From an uncultured Lachnospira sp. (GTDB lineage Bacteria; Bacillota; Clostridia; Lachnospirales; Lachnospiraceae), in contig CAKRIN010000032.1 of NCBI GenBank assembly GCA_934343805.1, positions 1-28,502 on the forward strand: a DNA stretch of 28,502 bases. The letters run 5' to 3'. The first letter of the stretch is position 1. Each line of letters opens with the position of its first letter. The position numbers were made by a program, and so were the translations under genes. The notes under the pieces were generated by a model. It saw only the letters and a program-made list of their open reading frames with translations. It had not been told where the DNA came from and did not search any database. Shown piece by piece: positions 15,246 through 22,960 of the stretch.

Positions 15246-15314
15246 GTAAAAGAAGATGATTTCAAGGATTTCCCAGACGAAATTAAAGACCTATTTAGAC
15301 ACTTATTTGAGTAA
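15246..15314 (+). pseudogene. Possible gene-tail remnant
   Basis: One frame reads VKEDDFKDFPDEIKDLF followed by RHLFE and a stop. It looks like a helical protein C-terminus, with an in-frame TAA immediately upstream (15243-15245) and no start or ribosome site. I cannot identify it, and it may be chance. The rest of 15209-15318 holds nothing I recognise. Confidence 0.2.
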
Positions 15315-15320
15315 CTGTAA

Positions 15321-15360
15321 AACGCCGATAAATCAGGATTTATCGGCGTTATTTTTTATT
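15321..15360. terminator. Bidirectional terminator between convergent operons
   Basis: AACGCCGATAAATC (15321-15334) and GATTTATCGGCGTT (15337-15350) are exact inverse repeats. On the + strand ATTTTTTATT follows. On the - strand the T-run (TTTTAC) is shorter. It ends the + transcript and, less strongly, the queuosine operon, whose last gene stops at 15366. Confidence 0.85.
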
Positions 15361-15365
15361 TATTA

Positions 15366-15863
15366 TTATCTATTATCGACCTTTTCCGGATACATATCAT
15401 GGTTTGCCATTCTGTTAAATGCTATCTCCTCCCATTTTGTTCCAGTTTTTCCATAATTACAGTAAGGATCTATTGATATTCCTCCTCTCGGAGTAAATTT
15501 TCCCCATACCTCTATGTATTTTGGATCCATAAGTTTTATCAAATCTTTCATGATAATATTCATACAGTCTTCATGAAAATCGCCATGATTTCTGAAACTG
15601 AATAAATATAATTTTAATGATTTACTTTCCACCATTTTAATGTTTGGTACATATGATATTGTAACAGTTGCAAAATCTGGCTGCCCTGTTATAGGACACA
15701 AACTTGTAAATTCTGGGCAATTAAATTTTACAAAATAATCATTACCCTGATGTTTGTTATCAAAAGTCTCTAACATCTCTGGTGCATAATCACTTGGATA
15801 CTGTGTTTTCTGATTCCCCAATAATGTTATATCTGCTGTTTCTTCTTTACTTCTTCCAGTCAT
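15366..15863 (-). CDS. queF: NADPH-dependent 7-cyano-7-deazaguanine reductase
   Basis: QueF reduces preQ0 to preQ1, the last free-base step before tRNA exchange in queuosine synthesis. The 165-residue length fits the short (unimodular) type. The active-site region [14 protein letters not shown] carries nucleophile Cys56 and catalytic Asp63. The substrate-binding motif [15 protein letters not shown] with a following HED is present and complete. The start ATG follows AAGGAG at good spacing. The gene is the last of the queD-queE-folE-queC-queF operon and begins 13 nt after queC. Nothing is unusual in it. Confidence 0.97.
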   Translation of the reverse strand: MTGRSKEETADITLLGNQKTQYPSDYAPEMLETFDNKHQGNDYFVKFNCPEFTSLCPITGQPDFATVTISYVPNIKMVESKSLKLYLFSFRNHGDFHEDCMNIIMKDLIKLMDPKYIEVWGKFTPRGGISIDPYCNYGKTGTKWEEIAFNRMANHDMYPEKVDNR

Positions 15864-15876
15864 AATTTTCTCCTTT

Positions 15877-16557
15877 TTATTCCATAGCTGGATCTTTAAT
15901 TCCGTTTAACTCAAATGCTCTGGCTCTATCTATACATGTTCCACACTTTCCACAAGGTTTTTCGCCGCCTTCATAGCAGCTCCATGTGTACTTATAAGGT
16001 ACATTTATCTCAAGTCCTTTTTTTACAACCTGATCCTTAGTTGCATTGATAAATGGTGCTACAACCTTAATCTGCTTTCCACTTCCAAGATATATAGCCT
16101 CATTTATTGCATTATTAAAATCACTGCTACAGTCAGGATATGCACTTCCAGCCGCATCATCTGCATGTGCCCCATAATATATCTCACTGCAGCCTTTTGA
16201 AATTGCTATACTGGCAGCACTTGATAAAAATAATCCATTTCTGAATGGTACATATGTTGAAACAGGAGAACCATTTGTGCTCTTAATCTGCTCATCATAT
16301 GATTCTTTAGGTATTTCCTTATCGGAATGTGATAGTAAGGAACAATCACTATATTGAAATATTTTTGCAAGGTCAAGATAAATATGTTCTACATTATAGT
16401 ATCTTACTATTTTATCTGATGCTTCTATCTCTTTTGTATGTTTCTGTCCATATGATATTGATAACGCAATAACATTTTCTGGACCATATTTTTCTACCGC
16501 CATACCAAGGCATGTTGTACTATCTATTCCACCACTGAACAAAACCATTGCTTTCAT
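15877..16557 (-). CDS. queC: 7-cyano-7-deazaguanine (preQ0) synthase
   Basis: QueC converts 7-carboxy-7-deazaguanine to preQ0, using ATP and ammonia. The 226-residue protein has the PP-loop SGGIDSTT near the N-terminus (from residue 8). The four zinc cysteines are at the C-terminus ([16 protein letters not shown]), and [13 protein letters not shown] is typical for the family. Length is normal. The start overlaps the end of folE by 38 bp, with GGGAG 9 nt before the ATG inside the folE coding region, which implies translational coupling. Confidence 0.97.
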   Translation of the reverse strand: MKAMVLFSGGIDSTTCLGMAVEKYGPENVIALSISYGQKHTKEIEASDKIVRYYNVEHIYLDLAKIFQYSDCSLLSHSDKEIPKESYDEQIKSTNGSPVSTYVPFRNGLFLSSAASIAISKGCSEIYYGAHADDAAGSAYPDCSSDFNNAINEAIYLGSGKQIKVVAPFINATKDQVVKKGLEINVPYKYTWSCYEGGEKPCGKCGTCIDRARAFELNGIKDPAME

Positions 16558-17143
16558 TGTTAAATCTCCCTCTTAATGTTTGTGTATATGTTTTTGTGTT
16601 AGCTTTTTTAATTCCTCTTGCGGTCATGCAGCTATGACAACCTTCAATAAACACTGCTATATCTTTGGCACCAGTAACCATCTGCATAATATCAGCAATA
16701 TCACTTCCTATTCTTTCCTGAAGCTGCAGTCTTTTAGATACCATATCTGCTATTCTTGCTATCTTACTAAGACCTATTACTCTTCCATTTGGAATATAAG
16801 CAACTGTTACCTTCATATCATACATAAGAGCAAGATGATGCTCACAATAACTGAAAATATCTATATCTTTTACCACTACCATATTGGAAGTTCCGCTCTG
16901 ACCATTACATTCTATTTGTCCAGACTCTTCTTCATCCATATCCAGTGCAAATGTTTTGTTAAACATATCCGCAATTTCTTCATTTGTATAATTCATTCCA
17001 TCAAAAACTTCTTCATACATTTTTGCAACTCTTTTAGGTGTATCTTTTAAGCCCTCCCGTTCAGGGTTATCACCCAGAGCCTTAAGAATACCAGCTATAT
17101 GATATTCAATTGCCTTAGTGTCTATTTTCTTATGTTTTTCCAT
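16520..17143 (-). CDS. folE: GTP cyclohydrolase I
   Basis: The enzyme converts GTP to 7,8-dihydroneopterin triphosphate, here the entry substrate for QueD; it could serve folate as well. From the chosen start the protein has 207 residues. Zinc ligands are Cys100 and His103 in [11 protein letters not shown] and Cys172 in [10 protein letters not shown]. The common CEHHLLP is changed to CEHHLAL, a mild variation. A longer frame reaches 17209, but the ATG at 17143 has AAGGAG 7 nt upstream and sits one base after the queE stop, so I prefer it. The last 38 bp are shared with queC; the final residues ([13 protein letters not shown]) are therefore constrained by both genes. Confidence 0.95.
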   Translation of the reverse strand: MEKHKKIDTKAIEYHIAGILKALGDNPEREGLKDTPKRVAKMYEEVFDGMNYTNEEIADMFNKTFALDMDEEESGQIECNGQSGTSNMVVVKDIDIFSYCEHHLALMYDMKVTVAYIPNGRVIGLSKIARIADMVSKRLQLQERIGSDIADIMQMVTGAKDIAVFIEGCHSCMTARGIKKANTKTYTQTLRGRFNNESNGFVQWWNR

Positions 17144-17144
17144 G

Positions 17145-17813
17145 TCAGACTCCTTTTTTGTCTGGTGACCATATAATTTTATGTAACTGAATCTGCATAT
17201 TAACATCATTCATTACATTCTCTTTCATAAAATTAACAATTTCCTCAGGTTCTATCATTCCAAATACCGGACTTATATAAAGGTTACATTTTCCATACAG
17301 ATTATATTTTTCTATAATCTGTTTTGCCTTTATAAGATCCTCTCGACAACCAGCTACAAATTTGACAGTATCATTGCTATTTAAAATATCAAAATTATCC
17401 AGATTCATGGCAGCTTCCATACCACTGCATGAAAGCTTATAATCCATTGTAAAAGTTACATTCTCTTTGTGAAGCTTACGGATTTTATCAAGATAAACAC
17501 TGCCGTTAGTCTCTATTTCAATGTTCAGATTGTTTTCTGCAAGAACTGTTATAACATTTTCAATACCCTCTCTTAACAGTGGTTCACCACCAGTAAGAGT
17601 GACTTTTTTTACTCCTGTCGATAAAACATAATCAAGAATTTCTTTTTCTGTCATTGGTTGAGAAGGTGTTTCCTGCTCATTAGCCCATTTGGTATCACAG
17701 TATTTACAGTTAAGATTACAGCCCTTAAAGCGTATAAAAACCGCCAGCTGCCCGGCTTTAGTTCCTTCACCATTAATACTTACAAATTTTTCAACTACTT
17801 CGTATTTACTCAT
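17145..17813 (-). CDS. queE: 7-carboxy-7-deazaguanine synthase, radical SAM
   Basis: QueE rearranges 6-carboxytetrahydropterin to 7-carboxy-7-deazaguanine by radical SAM chemistry. The 222-residue product has the cluster motif C-x3-C-x2-C at Cys32, Cys36 and Cys39 ([12 protein letters not shown]), then the SAM-binding [19 protein letters not shown] at the N-terminus is typical of the family. The ATG lies 33 nt after the queD stop and is preceded by a GAAAGG ribosome site. The gene is directly followed by folE. Confidence 0.97.
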   Translation of the reverse strand: MSKYEVVEKFVSINGEGTKAGQLAVFIRFKGCNLNCKYCDTKWANEQETPSQPMTEKEILDYVLSTGVKKVTLTGGEPLLREGIENVITVLAENNLNIEIETNGSVYLDKIRKLHKENVTFTMDYKLSCSGMEAAMNLDNFDILNSNDTVKFVAGCREDLIKAKQIIEKYNLYGKCNLYISPVFGMIEPEEIVNFMKENVMNDVNMQIQLHKIIWSPDKKGV

Positions 17814-17846
17814 ATATAAATCCTTTCAGATTAAAATTATTTAGAA

Positions 17847-18266
17847 TCATTCCATATAAGTTGCACTATTAGCAGGAGTCTCATATACAGTTACAGCTCT
17901 CATGTTGTATCCAAGTATTTTTATTTTTTCATAAAAATACTTGGCCATATTCTCCGCTGTCGGTCGGAAATCAAGTTCAATAATTTTGAAATTCTCGCTT
18001 TTTAAAGCTTCAAATGTAGTTTCCTTCAATGAATTTCTTTCTATAATTAATGCGTGATCCATTGAATCTGCTATGTTTCTTAAATCTTTTTTCAGTTCTC
18101 CAAAATCAACATACATACCCTTATGCTGAACATCTTCCTTTAGTTCCTCAGTTTGAACTTCAAGAACAATCTTCCATCTATGTCCATGAAGATTGCTGCA
18201 TTTTCCATTGTATCCTGCAAGAAAATGTGCCGAATCAAAACTAGCCTCTGTTTTTAAAATATACAT
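17847..18266 (-). CDS. queD: 6-carboxy-5,6,7,8-tetrahydropterin synthase
   Basis: QueD makes 6-carboxytetrahydropterin from dihydroneopterin triphosphate, the step after GTP cyclohydrolase I. In the 139-residue product the zinc histidines are His14 (SAHF) and His27/His29 (NLHGHRW). Cys23 is the likely catalytic cysteine, and DHALI and RPTAENMAKYF are present. An upstream ATG at 18314 lies in the terminator hairpin and would add 16 unlikely residues; the ATG at 18266 follows GGAGAA and gives the usual family N-terminus. It is the first gene of the queuosine operon, 31 nt behind an intrinsic terminator. Confidence 0.95.
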   Translation of the reverse strand: MYILKTEASFDSAHFLAGYNGKCSNLHGHRWKIVLEVQTEELKEDVQHKGMYVDFGELKKDLRNIADSMDHALIIERNSLKETTFEALKSENFKIIELDFRPTAENMAKYFYEKIKILGYNMRAVTVYETPANSATYME

Positions 18267-18296
18267 AAATCTTTTCTCCATTTGCTTATATTGCAT

Positions 18297-18325
18297 AAAA
18301 AAACACGGATACATCTGTACCCGTG
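18297..18325 (-). terminator. Leader terminator (attenuator) before queD
   Basis: On the minus strand CACGGGTACA pairs with TGTATCCGTG (18304-18325), followed by seven T residues (18303-18297). It stands between the que promoter and queD, with no gene in front of it on that transcript, so it must be a conditional terminator. Its 5' arm GGTACA can pair with TGTACC in the upstream hairpin loop, a possible antiterminator link. Confidence 0.85.
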
Positions 18326-18379
18326 CCTTAATAGATTATTTCCCTAAAAATTTCCAATTATGAATTATAAAAATAATAG

Positions 18380-18421
18380 TCCTGGTTTTATTTAGAGACA
18401 GGATGGTACAAACGAACTGTC
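18380..18421 (-). ncRNA. Candidate preQ1-I type riboswitch aptamer
   Basis: On the minus strand a 5-bp stem GACAG/CTGTC closes a 15-nt loop (TTCGTTTGTACCATC). An A-rich tail, TAAAACCAGGA, follows and could fold back to form an H-type pseudoknot. A C stands directly before the 3' stem strand, as in the known aptamers. Size, loop start TTC and A-rich tail resemble preQ1-I, but the canonical loop is not an exact match. Position between the promoter and an intrinsic terminator of a queuosine operon supports the call. Confidence 0.5.
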
Positions 18422-18439
18422 TTATTAATATACCGTGCA

Positions 18440-18468
18440 ATGATATCAAATCATTCACAGCTTGTCAA
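18440..18468 (-). promoter_or_regulatory. Promoter of the queuosine operon
   Basis: On the minus strand TTGACA (18468-18463) and TATCAT (18445-18440) are 17 bp apart. Transcription would start near 18433, giving a leader of about 170 nt before queD that contains the aptamer candidate and the terminator. Confidence 0.75.
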
Positions 18469-18570
18469 TTAAATACTCATAGTTACCTTCCCTAGGAAAT
18501 TTTACACTTAAGTATCCATCTTATCTACATCTCCGGATTTAACATTTTTATTATTCCAGTAAAATAAATT
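18455..18570 (-). pseudogene. Possible decayed gene end upstream of the queuosine operon
   Basis: The minus strand reads NLFYWNNKNVKSGDVDKMDT and a stop. After a small frame change it reads VKFPREGNYEYLIDKL and a stop (18455), which looks like a protein C-terminus. No start, ribosome site or upstream frame supports an intact gene, and I do not recognise the family. The que -35 box lies inside its last codons. From 18571 to 18661 I see only an AGGAGG with a 29-codon frame (GTG at 18618), too short to call. Confidence 0.22.
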
Positions 18571-18661
18571 TCACATATATAATGATGCATGATAATCATA
18601 GGATAGATTATCACGTGTTTCCTCCTCGTCTTATTTAGAAATATAATTGTTGTTCTTATCA

Positions 18662-19183
18662 TCATACCACATACTCATACATTCGAAACTCCCTGGTACC
18701 AACAACCTCATAAAATATATTTTCAGTGCTTATATACTTAAATCCTGCCTTGATATACAACTTATCAGCTAGAGTATTCTTATCTATCACGTCAAGGTGG
18801 ATTGCTTCAATATTTTTTGATTTTGCATATAATAAAATGTGTTTGACAAGAAGTGTGCCAAGTCCCATACCTCTGTACTCGAATCGTATCGCAAGAGCAT
18901 GCAGAATCCACACATTGTTGCCTTTTTCTTTAATCTGCCATGATACATTTGCATATTCTTTGTTAGAAATGCTGTTTACTATGGCACAGGCTTTAATTAT
19001 GCCCTCATCTCTTAGAATTAATAACTGATTATTGGTAATGCTTTGCATTAAAAAATCAGAAGAAGGGTGTTCGCCCTTTTTCCAGTCAGGAAAAGATGGT
19101 TCATCTTTGCTTTTATCTATTAAATTCCAGTAGAGATTTTGTATTTCATTAAAATCGTCTGGATGGGCTGATTCAAATTTCAT
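18662..19183 (-). CDS. GNAT-family N-acetyltransferase
   Basis: This 173-residue cytosolic protein has the GNAT fold. The acetyl-CoA motif YRGMGLGTLLVKH includes Arg104 and the Gly pattern; ILHALAIRFEYRG before it and IHLDVIDKNTLADKLYIKAGF after it complete motifs A and B. The acceptor (amine, peptide or antibiotic) cannot be inferred. The start has GGAGG 10 nt upstream, inside the last codons of the methyltransferase gene that ends 5 nt before, so the two are co-transcribed. No terminator is visible behind it. Confidence 0.9.
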   Translation of the reverse strand: MKFESAHPDDFNEIQNLYWNLIDKSKDEPSFPDWKKGEHPSSDFLMQSITNNQLLILRDEGIIKACAIVNSISNKEYANVSWQIKEKGNNVWILHALAIRFEYRGMGLGTLLVKHILLYAKSKNIEAIHLDVIDKNTLADKLYIKAGFKYISTENIFYEVVGTREFRMYEYVV

Positions 19184-19188
19184 GTGTC

Positions 19189-19818
19189 TTATACCTCCAT
19201 ATTTTCTCCAATTCTATATACCACCATTCTCTCCCTCCGGGCTTCCCCGAAAGATATATCTCTACAGTCAATCTCATCATACAGACTCACGCCGTATTCC
19301 TGAGACAGACACATAAGGTACTCATCTGAAGGGTAATAGGAAATCATATACATCTCTCTGGGATTGTTATAAAAGCTATCCATAATATTAGCCAGTACGC
19401 CCTTAAAGATTTCGACAGAGAATGGATTAAAGAAGAAAAATCTGTCAGCTTCTTTAGGTATATTATACTTAAGTGCGTCTTCATTTATAAATGTGACTCG
19501 TCCGCCGGATATACAGCTTTCTTTATTAGTCATGGCGCGTTCAAATATGCGATTGTCGTATTCTATGCCAATGGAGTGACATTTTGTCTGGTAAGCCATG
19601 AACAGACTGACGCGTCCTTTTCCACAGCCATAATCAAGCAAAGTGTTGTTCTTGCCGATGATTCCGGTGTTAGCCAGCCTGTTAAGCACTTCGTAAGAAG
19701 TTGGTTCATACGGATATCTGTATGTATCGGATCTGGAGTCATCCCTGCCGGTAGTCTTTATTCTAAGGAGCTTTTCCCAATCTTTTTCTGTCATAAAATC
19801 CTGCCATTCATCTTTCAC
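19189..19818 (-). CDS. Class I SAM-dependent methyltransferase
   Basis: The 209-residue product shows motif I LLDYGCGKGRVSLF (about 59-72), an acidic residue ending strand two (IGIEYDN), and FFFFNPFS at motif IV. NPF there resembles the NPPF/Y loop of N-methyltransferases, though Ser follows. A DNA, RNA, protein or small-molecule substrate cannot be decided. The frame begins with GTG at 19818 without a clear ribosome site. An ATG at 19794 with AGGA close upstream is a reasonable alternative start and would remove eight residues. The GNAT gene follows at once; the oxidoreductase gene is divergent. Confidence 0.85.
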   Translation of the reverse strand: MKDEWQDFMTEKDWEKLLRIKTTGRDDSRSDTYRYPYEPTSYEVLNRLANTGIIGKNNTLLDYGCGKGRVSLFMAYQTKCHSIGIEYDNRIFERAMTNKESCISGGRVTFINEDALKYNIPKEADRFFFFNPFSVEIFKGVLANIMDSFYNNPREMYMISYYPSDEYLMCLSQEYGVSLYDEIDCRDISFGEARRERMVVYRIGENMEV

Positions 19819-19878
19819 TATAGCTTTATTGTCTTAATATATCATCTTAACTTATTGCCATTAACTTAATACCAACAC

Positions 19879-19910
19879 TATACCACATAACTCCCATTCT
19901 ATGGTATAAT
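19879..19910 (+). promoter_or_regulatory. Inverted repeat and -10 box before the FAD-dependent dehydrogenase
   Basis: TATACCA (19879-19885) and TGGTATA (19902-19908) are inverted repeats, and the second contains the -10-like TATAAT (19905-19910). No good -35 is present, as in activator-dependent promoters. A regulator binding the repeat is possible but not shown. Confidence 0.35.
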
Positions 19911-19942
19911 ATCCTAAGAAATTTCCCGTAGGAGGATAATGT

Positions 19943-21313
19943 ATGGAATACGATGTAATTATTATTGGAGCCGGACCGGGCGGAATTTTTTCTGCGTATG
20001 AGCTTATGAAGAAGTCTCCAGAAACAAGAGTTGCAGTGTTCGAGGAAGGCAATACATTAGAGAAGAGAAAATGCCCTATAGATGGCAAGAAGGTTAAATC
20101 ATGTATCAAATGTCCAACATGTGCGATAATGAACGGATTTGGCGGTGCTGGTGCATTTTCAGATGGTAAATATAATATAACTAATGATTTCGGCGGAACT
20201 CTTTATGAGTATATCGGCAGGGATCAGGCAATCGATTTGATGAAGTATGTTGATACAATCAATACATCACATGGCGGTGAAGAGACTCACATGTATTCGA
20301 CAGCAGGTACTAAGTTTAAGACTTTATGCATGCAGAATAAGTTGAAGCTTCTTGATGCGTCAGTAAGACATCTTGGAACAGATATTAACTATGTTGTTCT
20401 TGAGAATATGTATAATGAGATGAAGGACCATATAGACTTCTACTTTAATACTCCTGTATGCAACATTGAGGTGATTGATGGAGGTTACAGAGTATTCTAT
20501 AAGGACGAGTACATGGATTGTGATAAATGTATTGTTTCTGTTGGCAGAAGCGGAAGCAAATGGATTGAGAAGGTCTGTCAGGATCTTGAAATTCCAACTA
20601 AGTCTAATCGTGTTGATATCGGTGTCCGGGTTGAACTTCCGGCTGTTATATTTGCACATCTTACGGATGAATTGTATGAAAGCAAGATTGTATACAGAAC
20701 AGAGAAATTCGAGGATCTTGTAAGAACATTCTGCATGAATCCTAATGGTATTGTTGTTAATGAAAACACTAACGGAATCGTGACAGTTAACGGACATAGC
20801 TACGAAGGTGCTGAGAAGCAGACTGAGAATACTAACTTTGCTCTTTTAGTTGCAAAGCATTTTTCAGAGCCATTCAAAGATAGTAATGGATATGGTGAAA
20901 GTATTGCAAGGCTTTCCAACATGCTTGGCGGTGGCGTTATTGTTCAGAGATTCGGCGATCTTATGAGAGGAAGAAGAAGTACAGAGAAGCGAATCGAGGA
21001 AGGACTTGTAAAGCCTACTCTTGCTGCTACTCCTGGTGATTTAAGTCTTGTACTTCCTAAGAGAATTCTTGATGGAATTATAGAGATGATCTATGCACTT
21101 GATAAGATTGCGCCGGGAACTGCTAATGACGATACTCTTCTGTATGGCGTTGAGGTTAAGTTCTATAACATGGAAGTTGAGATTGACAACAATCTTGAGA
21201 CAAGATATAAGGGGTTATACATAATTGGTGACGGAAGTGGAGTTACACATTCATTATCACACGCTTCTGCCAGCGGTGTATATGTTGCAAGAAAAATTAT
21301 AGAAGAAATGTAA
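19943..21313 (+). CDS. FAD-dependent dehydrogenase, COG2509 type
   Basis: The 456-residue flavoprotein has an N-terminal Rossmann motif GAGPGG (9-14) and a C-terminal FAD motif GLYIIGDGSGVTHSL, typical of the glutathione-reductase-like group. It resembles the uncharacterised FAD-dependent dehydrogenases grouped as COG2509. Near the N-terminus stand four cysteines, Cys44, Cys54, Cys57 and Cys60 (KCPIDGKK, then SCIKCPTC), followed by NGFGGAGAFSDGK. The Cys group could hold a metal or Fe-S centre or a redox disulfide; it appears conserved in relatives as I remember them. The substrate is unknown. The start has TAGGAGGATAATGT at good spacing. It is monocistronic, divergent from the methyltransferase and followed by a terminator. 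Confidence 0.88.
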   Translation: MEYDVIIIGAGPGGIFSAYELMKKSPETRVAVFEEGNTLEKRKCPIDGKKVKSCIKCPTCAIMNGFGGAGAFSDGKYNITNDFGGTLYEYIGRDQAIDLMKYVDTINTSHGGEETHMYSTAGTKFKTLCMQNKLKLLDASVRHLGTDINYVVLENMYNEMKDHIDFYFNTPVCNIEVIDGGYRVFYKDEYMDCDKCIVSVGRSGSKWIEKVCQDLEIPTKSNRVDIGVRVELPAVIFAHLTDELYESKIVYRTEKFEDLVRTFCMNPNGIVVNENTNGIVTVNGHSYEGAEKQTENTNFALLVAKHFSEPFKDSNGYGESIARLSNMLGGGVIVQRFGDLMRGRRSTEKRIEEGLVKPTLAATPGDLSLVLPKRILDGIIEMIYALDKIAPGTANDDTLLYGVEVKFYNMEVEIDNNLETRYKGLYIIGDGSGVTHSLSHASASGVYVARKIIEEM

Positions 21314-21318
21314 TTTTT

Positions 21319-21356
21319 AAAGGGTACTGTCAGATTATTTCCGGCAGTGCCCTTTT
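21319..21356. terminator. Probable terminator between convergent genes
   Basis: AAAGGGTACTG (21319-21329) pairs with CAGTGCCCTTT (21345-21355) with one T-G wobble, then a short T-run. On the minus strand the hairpin is followed by TTTAAAAATTA, so it may serve the GH25 gene too. Confidence 0.65.
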
Positions 21357-21419
21357 AGCTGTTCTAAGTTATTATCAGATATTTTCTGCAGTAATATAAG
21401 ATAGAATTTTTACAATATT

Positions 21420-22946
21420 TTATTGAATTAAAAGAAAGCTTGTTATGCAGTAAAGTGTCTGTCCGTTATAGACAACTCTTGACCAACCCTGTTCAGTATT
21501 ATAACCGGTTCTGGTAAGCATTTCTCCATTTTTAACATTTGCAACGACAACAGAATCTTCATCAGTTACACTGGGTTTGCTTCTGAGATTGATTTCTTCT
21601 TTAGGAGTTACAGTATCATTGCAGTCAGTGAACCTGGTATTAAATCCTGTAGTAGTGCTTTCGGTTGACTTTGGTGTAAGGTCTGTAGTCAGATAACTTG
21701 TAACGGCGTATACAGTCTGTCCGTTATAAGTAAGTCTTGACCAGCCACTGCTGCTTGTACCGGTTCTTGTGACAGTTTCTCCATTAACAAGAGTAGCGAT
21801 TACAGAAGAATCAGTATCCTGGCTAGGTTTGTTGCGTAGTCGTACTTCATCTTTTGCTGTAACAGTATCATTTACAGATGAAAAAGGCATATTTGCTTCG
21901 ACATCCGGATTTGCTGCAGCAGCAGTTTCACCGCTAAGGGAGCTGCTGCTTTCAGAATAGCCAAAATAAGCAACATTAATATCCACATTTGAATTAATAC
22001 CAGACACTGTGCCTTGATTAGTGTACTGCCACATACTACATGTTCCGTTATAAGATGTCGAGGCTGTTGAAGGATAAGGTATGGATGGATATTGGGCTAC
22101 CCACATCTTGAACGATTTTTCAAGGCTTGCAGTATTCCACTGACTGTTATTGGTAAGCTCTGAGGATGCAGCATAGAACATAGGCGTGTATCCTTTATTA
22201 TATATTTCCTGCAAAAAGGCTTTGGCTACAGTTGTTCTTTCGGCCTTAGTCATACTCTTCTGTCTGCTTTCAGATGTATTAAATCCTTCGCAGTCAAAAG
22301 CAACAGGATAAGTTATGCTGTAATCCGCTATGAATTCTGCAACCCAGTCAGCTTCTTCGATTGCTTCAGACTCATTAACTGCTGATGAGAAGAAATAAGC
22401 TCCCACCTTGATTCCATTGGCAGCCGCCTGCTGCATATTGTATTTTGCATTAGTATCAGCATATATGACACCGGTTTTCTGTGCTCTGTAGCCAACTCTT
22501 ATCATTGCAAAATCAACGCCGGACGAAGCAACCTGAGCCCAGTCAATGGTACCCTGAAATTTAGAAACATCAATTCCTATGGTGACATCGGATGTCTCAT
22601 TGCTGTTATTAGAAAGGACAACCGCTGCTCCATTGCCGGCTCCTTGATTCATAGAGCCATCATCTTCTGAATATTGCGGATCCTGTTCTTTTTCTTCATC
22701 CGAAGCAAGTGTATTATTACCATCAGCATCTGTAGGACTGACAGAAGAAGTTTCTTCAGATATTGATACATCTGCATTGCTCTTTTTATCTTTGTGTCCA
22801 AATATAATAATGGACGTTATTATAATCGCAATAATTGCAATTGATATGATTACAATAACAGGAAGCAGTCTTTTCCAGTTAATATGTTCAGTATCATCAA
22901 TGTAACCAAGTTCATCATCTTTTCCAGAATTTAAAAAATTATGCAT
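21420..22946 (-). CDS. Membrane-anchored GH25 lysozyme with two SH3b repeats
   Basis: The 508-residue protein has a cytoplasmic N-terminus, one membrane helix (~28-50), and an acidic Ser/Thr-rich spacer (51-120). The GH25 muramidase domain runs from ~122 to 335, and two bacterial SH3 domains follow (~360-430 and ~440-508). Catalytic residues are Asp126 (GIDVSKFQG) and the Asp218/Glu220 pair (VAFDCEG); the domain ends with SNVDINVAYFG. Both SH3b units repeat the pattern R-x-K-P...GE...TRTG...GWSR...YNGQT. It should cut or remodel peptidoglycan outside the cell while tethered to the membrane. The rhomboid protease gene ends only 14 nt upstream of its start, so the protease could release it, although no proof of that is in the sequence. 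Confidence 0.94.
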   Translation of the reverse strand: MHNFLNSGKDDELGYIDDTEHINWKRLLPVIVIISIAIIAIIITSIIIFGHKDKKSNADVSISEETSSVSPTDADGNNTLASDEEKEQDPQYSEDDGSMNQGAGNGAAVVLSNNSNETSDVTIGIDVSKFQGTIDWAQVASSGVDFAMIRVGYRAQKTGVIYADTNAKYNMQQAAANGIKVGAYFFSSAVNESEAIEEADWVAEFIADYSITYPVAFDCEGFNTSESRQKSMTKAERTTVAKAFLQEIYNKGYTPMFYAASSELTNNSQWNTASLEKSFKMWVAQYPSIPYPSTASTSYNGTCSMWQYTNQGTVSGINSNVDINVAYFGYSESSSSLSGETAAAANPDVEANMPFSSVNDTVTAKDEVRLRNKPSQDTDSSVIATLVNGETVTRTGTSSSGWSRLTYNGQTVYAVTSYLTTDLTPKSTESTTTGFNTRFTDCNDTVTPKEEINLRSKPSVTDEDSVVVANVKNGEMLTRTGYNTEQGWSRVVYNGQTLYCITSFLLIQ

Positions 22947-22960
22947 CTTCTCTCCCCTCT

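Noticed and set aside
15256..15456. A + strand 66-codon frame across the bidirectional terminator
   Set aside because: It runs through the terminator hairpin into the end of queF on the other strand and has no ribosome site.
16580..17050. A 156-codon + strand frame opposite folE
   Set aside because: His/Cys/Ile-rich antisense shadow of folE, without a start signal.
18531..18618. A 29-codon minus-strand frame with AGGAGG before a GTG
   Set aside because: Very short, hydrophobic-aromatic composition without family resemblance; it overlaps other frame remnants and is not supported as a gene.
20360..20797. A 145-codon minus-strand frame inside the FAD-dependent dehydrogenase gene
   Set aside because: Opposite strand of an intact, recognisable gene; no start signal.
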